Shown here: piece by piece, positions 41,666 through 46,550 of the stretch
How positions within the stretch are numbered: position 1 is the first letter of the stretch
Layout of the letters: every line of letters begins with the position of its first letter
Source of the DNA: Acidimicrobiaceae bacterium RAAP-2
GTDB lineage: Bacteria > Actinomycetota > Acidimicrobiia > Acidimicrobiales > RAAP-2
Length of the DNA stretch: 46,550 nucleotides
Direction: 5' to 3'
Assembly: GCA_001443545.1 (NCBI GenBank)
Contig: LMAD01000018.1
Coordinates: 1 to 46,550, forward strand
Position numbers and translations under genes: made by a program
Notes under the pieces: model-generated
Told to the model about the DNA's origin: nothing
The model's input: only the letters and a program-made list of their open reading frames with translations
Database searches by the model: none

Positions 41666-42232
41666 CTACTTGACGACGTGGACCTTGCCCGTCATCCAGC
41701 TCATGGTCGACATCGCACCAGTCATGCCGTTGGTGCCGCTGCCGCACGGGGCGTAGCAGTTCCAGGTGAACGTGCCGAGCTTGTTGGCCTTGAACGAAGC
41801 CGTCACGACAATGTGTCCACCCGTGGGCGCCACGGGGATCGGCATGTTGAAGCCGAGTCCGGTAACCGTGAAGGTGTGGGCGATGTTGATGTCGGACACG
41901 TTGTTGACCATCTTGCCGCCGGCAACTTCCTTGCCGTTGACCGTGCCCATGACCTTGTCGTACTTCATGTACTGACCCATTAACGGCGCGGTACCGTCAT
42001 CGAAGCTGACGATTTGCACAGTGACGGTCTGGCCCTTGTGCACCGTCCACGACGAGTTCGTAATCTTCGGCCAGCCGGGCTTGCCGTCCATCTTGCCGGT
42101 GATCAGACGCATGTGTTCAACGACGTGGTTCGGCGCAGCCGCTCCGGCGACACCGCCACCGGTAACCGTCGTAGCCGCCACGGGGGCGACGGCGAGTGCC
42201 AGGGCCGCAATCTTGGTCACTGCGTGTTTCAT
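41666..42232 (-). CDS. Secreted cupredoxin C
   Basis: The 188-residue protein has a signal peptide (MKHAVTKIAALALAVAPVAA) and the same cupredoxin domain as B. Ligand candidates are H119, C159, C163 and M170 (NCYAPCGSGTNGM). About 110 of the last 131 residues equal those of cupredoxin B, and DNA identity is high as well. It has its own GAGGAG site and a 61-base gap to B, so translation is not coupled. The long open frame up to 42451 is an overlap artefact. Confidence 0.82.
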   Translation of the reverse strand: MKHAVTKIAALALAVAPVAATTVTGGGVAGAAAPNHVVEHMRLITGKMDGKPGWPKITNSSWTVHKGQTVTVQIVSFDDGTAPLMGQYMKYDKVMGTVNGKEVAGGKMVNNVSDINIAHTFTVTGLGFNMPIPVAPTGGHIVVTASFKANKLGTFTWNCYAPCGSGTNGMTGAMSTMSWMTGKVHVVK

Positions 42233-42287
42233 CTCATTTCTCCTCTGGGTTGGTGTATCTTCTCGGTGATTTCGAAGCGACCGGTGC

Positions 42288-42857
42288 TCAGGCCTTGACC
42301 GTGACGTACCCGCGCATGTAGCCGTTGTGCGCCATCGCCCACTTGTCACAGGGCAGGGCGCAGAACCACTGGATCGTGCCCGCCTTCGTGGGCTTGATCG
42401 TGAAGTGAGTGATCGAGGGTGACGAGGGGCTACCGGCCGGGGCGACCGCACTGACGTTCAAGTCCGGTGCCATCCAAGAGTGGGACTGGACGTCGTAGTT
42501 GTAGATCGTCACGTCGTAGGTGGTGCCGACCGTCATCGTGAACGTGCCAGGAACGAAGGCGTCGTGGACCAGGCCGTCGGGCCCCTTCACACCGCCGAGG
42601 GGCGGCGGGTTGATCTCGAGCTTCACCTGCACGGCGCTCGCCGCGGGGGCGGTGGCGGTGGCGGGGGCAGCGCTGGCCGCCGGCGCCGACGCGGTACCGG
42701 TCACCTTGTGCCAAATCGCTCCGGCGCCCGCGGTGATCGCGAAGACCACCACGGCCACGAGTGCGATGCCCGCGACTAGCGTCACGAGACCGCGCAGACG
42801 GTGTGACTCGCTGGAGCCAGATGCCTGGTTCGCGACGGTTGCTTCGGTACTCATCAT
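42288..42857 (-). CDS. Membrane-anchored CuA-like cupredoxin D
   Basis: The 189-residue protein has an N-terminal membrane helix (about 22-46), an Ala/Pro-rich linker and a cupredoxin domain resembling cytochrome oxidase subunit II. Marks are SHSWMAPDL (H126, like HSWxVPxL of COX2) and FCALPCDKWAMAHNGYMRG (C166, C170, H177, M181). All five CuA-type ligands are present, but Cys-to-His spacing is x6 rather than x3 and His-to-Met is x3 rather than x2. A GGGAGGAG site precedes the ATG at 42857. It is the first gene of the operon. Confidence 0.82.
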   Translation of the reverse strand: MMSTEATVANQASGSSESHRLRGLVTLVAGIALVAVVVFAITAGAGAIWHKVTGTASAPAASAAPATATAPAASAVQVKLEINPPPLGGVKGPDGLVHDAFVPGTFTMTVGTTYDVTIYNYDVQSHSWMAPDLNVSAVAPAGSPSSPSITHFTIKPTKAGTIQWFCALPCDKWAMAHNGYMRGYVTVKA

Positions 42858-42951
42858 TCGCTCCTCCCGGCCAACTTCACGATGGTGAACGCGACCTTGA
42901 CCATCCTTGGGCCGGGCGAGCCCCATTGCTAGAGAAATCCCTCGGGTCTGT

Positions 42952-42973
42952 CGTCCCGTGTAATCACGGGACG
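42952..42973. promoter_or_regulatory. Perfect palindrome upstream of the copper/Fe-S operon
   Basis: CGTCCCGTG (42952-42960) and CACGGGACG (42965-42973) form a nine-base perfect inverted repeat around TAAT. It is 95 bases upstream of cupredoxin D in the divergent gap. It could be a dimeric-regulator operator or a 5'-UTR hairpin. It lies in a 326-base gap (42858-43183 by the longer regulator start) that holds no convincing gene. Confidence 0.5.
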
Positions 42974-42996
42974 CCGTTGCACGACCTAGCCACTCG

Positions 42997-43102
42997 CGTA
43001 CCGGCCGACGTCGGTGCCGATGGCGTCGTCCCTCACCGAGAGCGCAATTGGGTCGACGGGGTGGCCACGACTCGTCCCGCGCCGGCGCGTCGGGCCGGTA
43101 CG
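42997..43102. promoter_or_regulatory. Widely spaced ten-base inverted repeat in the same divergent gap
   Basis: CGTACCGGCC (42997-43006) and GGCCGGTACG (43093-43102) are perfect complements 86 bases apart. Equal half-sites on either side of the middle of the divergent region could support regulator binding with DNA looping. A long RNA stem is the alternative. No known NarL consensus is evident. Confidence 0.4.
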
Positions 43103-43174
43103 GTGGCCGCCGACACGTGCTATTTCAGGTCTTTCGCCCGTGGATTCACGGTGAAGAGTGGGCCACTACTCCCG

Positions 43175-43186
43175 TAAGGTGGAGTG
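43175..43186 (+). promoter_or_regulatory. Leaderless-type -10 (TAAGGT) before the NarL-type regulator
   Basis: TAAGGT (43175-43180) is followed by six bases and the second GTG of a GTGGTG pair, at 43187. This favours 43187 over 43184 as the start. Confidence 0.5.
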
Positions 43187-43861
43187 GTGGCCAACACCGA
43201 AGTGGTTGAGTCGACGTCGATTACCGTCATCGTGGTCGATGATCACGAGGTCGTGCGCGAGGGCACGCGCAAGATGCTCGAGCGCGACCCCGAGATCGTC
43301 GTCGTCGACGAGGTGGGATCCGTTCAGGACGCCCTCGTCTCAGCGCGGCGGTTGCGGCCCCGACTCATGGTGATCGACATCGAACTGCCAGACGGTAGCG
43401 GCGTGGAAGTCGTGCGCGGCGTGGTCGCCGAGAACCTCCCCATCCGCTGCTTGATGCTCTCCGCCCACGACGACTACGTCTACTTCTCCGAAGCGCTGGT
43501 CGCGGGCGCCGGTGGGTACCTCTTGAAGACGGCGAGTGCGGCGGAGTTCGTCGCCGCGGCCCGCACCGTCTCCGTCGGGGGCACCGTCATCGACGGATCA
43601 CTCTCCCATCGACTCGCGGGACGACGACAACCACCGGAGGAGGAGTTGATCCACCGCCTCACGGCGCGCGAGCTCGACGTCATTGCCGCACTGGTCAGGG
43701 GTCGATCGAACAAGGAGATCGCGCTCGAATTGGGCATCGGTCTACGCACGATTGAGAGCTACGTGTCGGCGATCCTCAGCAAGCTCGGTGTCCGGTCTCG
43801 AACGGAGGCCACCATCTTCGCCATCGAGCACCACCTCGCCTCCCCCCGACCGAGCAAGTGA
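43187..43861 (+). CDS. NarL/FixJ-family response regulator
   Basis: The 224-residue regulator has a receiver domain (VVDDHEVVREGTRKML, phospho-acceptor D64 in MVIDIELPDG, lysine in YLLKTAS) and a C-terminal LuxR-type helix-turn-helix (LTARELDVIAALVRGRSNKE through LGIGLRTIESYVS). It overlaps the kinase gene by four bases (GTGA). It is divergent from the copper/Fe-S operon, which is its most likely target. Confidence 0.92.
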   Translation: MANTEVVESTSITVIVVDDHEVVREGTRKMLERDPEIVVVDEVGSVQDALVSARRLRPRLMVIDIELPDGSGVEVVRGVVAENLPIRCLMLSAHDDYVYFSEALVAGAGGYLLKTASAAEFVAAARTVSVGGTVIDGSLSHRLAGRRQPPEEELIHRLTARELDVIAALVRGRSNKEIALELGIGLRTIESYVSAILSKLGVRSRTEATIFAIEHHLASPRPSK

Positions 43862-45288
43862 GCACCACGAGCCCCCGCATCCCGATCCGCCTGATCCTGG
43901 TGCGGGCCCTGCACCCACCGGTGCGCGAACGGGCCTTCTGGGCGGTGCAGTCGATGATCGTCTTTTGGGCCGTCATCCACATCTGGGTCGACGTGCGCAG
44001 CTCGTTAGAGGGCAGCGTCCTGCCCTACGGCGTGCCAATCGACCTGCTGCTCATCCCCGTGGGGTACGCCGCCCTGCGCTACGGACTCTCGGGGTCCGCG
44101 GCGACCACCGTCTGGGCAATCCTGTTGTGGATACCCGATCTCCTGATCCCCGACGGCAAAGGTCACTACCAGCAAGACATCGTCCAACTCGTGGTCGTAT
44201 TCGTCGTCGCGCTCTTCGTGGGACTCGAGATCGAACGCGCCCACCTCGAGCGGGCCCGCGCCGAACTCGCCGAACTCGAGCGACGCGTTGCGGAGCAGCA
44301 CTACCACCGCCTCTTCGACGTGAACACCTCGCCGATCTTCCTCATCGATCCGGCGGGCGTCGTGCTCGAGGCGAACCCAGCCGCCCTCCGGTTGCGACGT
44401 GACGCCACGGGTCAGTTGATCAGCAACCTGTTCGAGGTGCCGAACCACGATCTCGTCGAGGGCCGCACGGCCCAACTCACCATTCACGCCCCCGACGCTC
44501 TGGAGGAGCGGAACTTCCGCCTCTCGGTTTCGAATCTCGAGCCGAGCGCCAACGGTCCAATCCGCCAGGTGGTCTTGGAGGACGTCACCGAGGAATACCG
44601 CTCCGAACGAGAGGCCCGGGCCTGGGCGATGGAGGTACTCCAGGCCCAGGAGGACGAGCGGCGCCGAATCGCCCGTGAGATCCACGACGATCCCCTCCAA
44701 CGACTGCTGCAGTTGGCCCGACGGCTCGAGGTCCTGGGCTCACCCGATGAGTCGAGTGAGGGCGACGAGCAGTTCGTCGCCGTGCGTGAAGAGTTGCTGA
44801 GCGTCGTCAGCCACCTTCGCGACGTCACCCGCGGACTCCACCCCGCCGGACTCGACCAGCACGGCCTCGTCGCCGCCGTGCGGGGCCTCCTCGTCGACCT
44901 GGAGGTCGACGAGGGCCTGATCACGGACTTCGTCGTCACCGGGGACGTCGTCAGCGGGTCACAAGAGGCCGAGGTCGGGCTTTTTCGAATCGTCCAAGAG
45001 GCCGTACGCAACGTGATCCGTCACGCCAATGCGACCAACCTCGTCGTCACTATCGACTACATCGACGACACCGCCCACGTCACCATCGTCGACGACGGCG
45101 TTGGTTTCGACCTGAGCCGCGACGGGCTCGTCTCGGGCAATCACCTGGGCATCTTGAGCATGCGAGAGCGGGCGAACCTCCTCGACGGACGATGCGAGGT
45201 CCGATCGGTTGTCGGTGGAGGGACGACGGTCGACGCCACCGTCCCACTGCACCGGGTCGCGGTCGAGGTTTTGGCGCGGGTCGACTGA
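43858..45288 (+). CDS. NarL-partner sensor histidine kinase (HisKA_3) with PAS domain
   Basis: The 476-residue kinase has about four N-terminal helices (residues 30-120), a short coiled coil (HLERARAELAELERRVAEQH), a PAS domain (about 150-245), then the HisKA_3 dimerisation domain with phospho-histidine H276 in RRIAREIHDDPLQRLL. The HATPase domain follows (QEAVRNVIRHANATNL, DDGVGFDL, GNHLGILSMRERA). It should phosphorylate the coupled regulator. There is no large extracytoplasmic domain, so the signal is probably membrane-borne or cytosolic, for example redox or quinone state. Confidence 0.92.
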   Translation: MSTTSPRIPIRLILVRALHPPVRERAFWAVQSMIVFWAVIHIWVDVRSSLEGSVLPYGVPIDLLLIPVGYAALRYGLSGSAATTVWAILLWIPDLLIPDGKGHYQQDIVQLVVVFVVALFVGLEIERAHLERARAELAELERRVAEQHYHRLFDVNTSPIFLIDPAGVVLEANPAALRLRRDATGQLISNLFEVPNHDLVEGRTAQLTIHAPDALEERNFRLSVSNLEPSANGPIRQVVLEDVTEEYRSEREARAWAMEVLQAQEDERRRIAREIHDDPLQRLLQLARRLEVLGSPDESSEGDEQFVAVREELLSVVSHLRDVTRGLHPAGLDQHGLVAAVRGLLVDLEVDEGLITDFVVTGDVVSGSQEAEVGLFRIVQEAVRNVIRHANATNLVVTIDYIDDTAHVTIVDDGVGFDLSRDGLVSGNHLGILSMRERANLLDGRCEVRSVVGGGTTVDATVPLHRVAVEVLARVD

Positions 45289-45325
45289 CGTCGATTACTT
45301 CGAGTGGTTCGTCGTCCCGGGTGAA

Positions 45326-46294
45326 CTACCGACGACTCCGGCGGAGTCGTGCGCTGAGCGGCCAGTACGCCCACGCCAAGAGCGCAATCAGCGGCCCGCT
45401 GTTCACGTCCGTGGCCTGTGAGGTGAAGATGGCGCCAAAGTCCTGGGTCAGCCAGATGAACGCGGCGAACAGGATTGCCCCGACGAGCGCGACCCGCACG
45501 AGTGACGGCACGGCGATCGCGACGGCGATCGCGACGCACAGCAGGGCCAACAGGAGCGAGATCGCCACACCACGGCCGTCGAGCAGGCTCGCGATGGCCC
45601 GGTCGATTGACTGCACCCAGTGGGGCTCCCCCGGCGCCATGGCCGCGACCGAATCGTGGAGTCCCTGCGCCGTTCGATTCGCCGGGATCACGAAGAAGAC
45701 GGCGAAGTTCGCCCAGAGCAGGGCCCAGAGCGTGACGCTCAAACGACGACCACCCACGCCCGCGTCCACGACCGATGCGGCATCTCGCTGGTCGGTCGGC
45801 CAGAGCAGGATCGCCACGAGCACGTAGAGCAGCACCGCTCCCGGCTCGCCGGCCAGTGGCGAGGCGCCCGAGAAGACGCCGCCGAACCCCTCGGCGAACC
45901 ACCAGACCGCGACGCCCCAGACGATCGAGGTGCCCAGCGCCCAGCGGACCGTCGGTCGCCAGAACAGACCGAGCGCGATGAGGAGTTGCGTGATGGCGTA
46001 GAGCGCGTTCCACCACGCGATACCGTGAATCATCAGGTGGTCCGCCCAGAGCATGGGCCGATAGAACAACCAGGGGTTCCCCGATGCCGTCGGCTCCAGT
46101 GCGTTGGTAACGAAGCTCTTCGTGAACATGACGGGCTGGAACTGCAGGGCGGCGTCGACGAACCACACCACCCCGAGTGCGACCTGGAGGGTGCGTCGGC
46201 GCACCTCGAGCCGGGTCGGCCCCATGACCGCGTCGCTCACCTCACGAGCGCTCCAATGGAGTACTTCATCCCGCGACACTGCGTGACTCGCCAT
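45326..46294 (-). CDS. Multi-pass membrane protein of unknown function
   Basis: The 322-residue protein has about eight hydrophobic helices. Notable blocks are VVWFVDAALQFQPVMFTKSF near the start, NPWLFYRPMLWADHLMIHGI and the end segment WLTQDFGAIFTSQATDVNSG. The pattern recalls a family of actinobacterial membrane proteins usually annotated as hypothetical. Histidines and methionines in the outer loops (WADHLMIHGIAWWN) could bind metal, but this is speculation. GGAGGTAG before the ATG at 46294 fixes the start; the open frame to 46369 is too long. It converges on the kinase gene. Confidence 0.75.
   Translation of the reverse strand: MASHAVSRDEVLHWSAREVSDAVMGPTRLEVRRRTLQVALGVVWFVDAALQFQPVMFTKSFVTNALEPTASGNPWLFYRPMLWADHLMIHGIAWWNALYAITQLLIALGLFWRPTVRWALGTSIVWGVAVWWFAEGFGGVFSGASPLAGEPGAVLLYVLVAILLWPTDQRDAASVVDAGVGGRRLSVTLWALLWANFAVFFVIPANRTAQGLHDSVAAMAPGEPHWVQSIDRAIASLLDGRGVAISLLLALLCVAIAVAIAVPSLVRVALVGAILFAAFIWLTQDFGAIFTSQATDVNSGPLIALLAWAYWPLSARLRRSRR
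45332..45350. terminator. Hairpin at the end of the kinase gene and inside the convergent gene
   Basis: ACGACTCC (45332-45339) and GGAGTCGT (45343-45350) form a perfect eight-base stem with a GGC loop, 44 bases after the kinase stop. It also encodes the last residues of the convergent membrane protein gene. No T-run follows. Confidence 0.4.
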
Positions 46295-46550
46295 CGGTAC
46301 TACCTCCGTGCAAACTGGCCCACATCCATGATGCAGAACCGACCGTGGTACCCAGTAGCGTGAAAACACGGTCGTCCACCTCGTATTGTCACGGAGGGTT
46401 CACACCGGCGACAGGCGCCGCTGTCGGTTTGATTGGGAACTTTCGACGATATAACTCCCTTTCCGCGGGTCGACCGACTGATATCTCGGTATTTATTTAG
46501 CGGTAGTTCGTGCTCTGCGAAGAGTCACTGTTTGCCCCGTTTCCGAGCGG
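46295..46550. other. AT-richer upstream region at the window end
   Basis: No gene is seen in these 256 bases. The stretch from 46425 on is markedly richer in A and T than the rest of the window. It holds a six-base hairpin (CGACAG 46409-46414 with CTGTCG 46421-46426) and a weak plus-strand promoter candidate, TTGATT (46429-46434) with TATAAC (46450-46455), spacer 15. It may serve a gene beyond the window. Confidence 0.35.

Larger units (their letters stand above)
41038..42232 (-). repeat. Tandem gene duplication of cupredoxins B and C
   Basis: Two 567-base genes of equal length stand in direct order. Long stretches match at DNA level, for example the segment around 41281-41350 against 41909-41978, with only a few changes in 70 bases. 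Leader regions also match (GAGGAGARATGAGATGAA-type starts). This is a recent direct duplication. Confidence 0.8.

Noticed and set aside
42761..43177. A 138-residue plus-strand open frame through the divergent control region.
   Set aside because: The first third is antisense to cupredoxin D, it has no ribosome site, and the product is low-complexity Arg/Ala-rich.

Overview
The window is 46.5 kb of GC-rich DNA with dense, well-behaved genes. It carries many GTG starts, a UUG/GTG/ATG start mix, ATGA/GTGA stop-start overlaps inside operons, and many starts with no Shine-Dalgarno sequence. This points to an actinobacterium. The set of secreted or membrane cupredoxins, an NrfD/Fe-S module and Cys-pair repeat proteins would suit an acidimicrobial (Acidimicrobiia-like) lineage, but that is inference. 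No rRNA, tRNA, CRISPR array, insertion sequence or phage gene was seen.

Region by region. 1-5.9 kb: a truncated K+ channel, a large PLP-dependent basic amino acid decarboxylase, a divergent Lrp/AsnC regulator, an orphan amino-acid binding protein and lysA. This looks like a basic-amino-acid neighbourhood. 5.9-11.1 kb: a PucR-type regulator, an MFS carrier, an unrecognised four-helix membrane protein and an AI-2E family permease. 11.4-21.4 kb: a catabolic block with acyl-CoA synthetase, 3-oxoacid CoA-transferase (scoA/scoB), a SxxK serine hydrolase, a complete Liv-type ABC transporter (binding protein, two ATPases, two permeases) and a 3-hydroxybutyrate dehydrogenase. Together they could take up and use 3-hydroxybutyrate or its oligomers. 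21.5-28.3 kb: MscS channel, GH114 protein, LytR-CpsA-Psr protein, TMEM175-like channel with a small coupled ORF, an eight-repeat secreted protein, an OmpR-type regulator with a possible leader peptide, and a Bcp peroxiredoxin. 28.3-34.9 kb: E2, E1-beta and E1-alpha of a 2-oxoacid dehydrogenase, MFS exporter, rlmN, and an HSD10-like short-chain dehydrogenase. 34.9-37.3 kb: an ABC-2 exporter.

37.4-46.3 kb is the most unusual part. Seven genes on the minus strand encode four membrane or secreted cupredoxins, a Tat-exported ferredoxin-type Fe-S subunit, an NrfD/PsrC/ActC-like membrane subunit and an Ig-like single-pass protein, with no molybdopterin catalytic subunit. A NarL-type two-component system is encoded divergently, and between the two lie two perfect inverted repeats. 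I read this as an undescribed quinone-linked copper/Fe-S electron transfer module.

A second window-wide signal is promoter architecture. Nine start codons sit exactly six bases downstream of a TANNNT hexamer, and two more sit seven or eight bases downstream. This strongly suggests leaderless transcripts, and it fixes several start codons.
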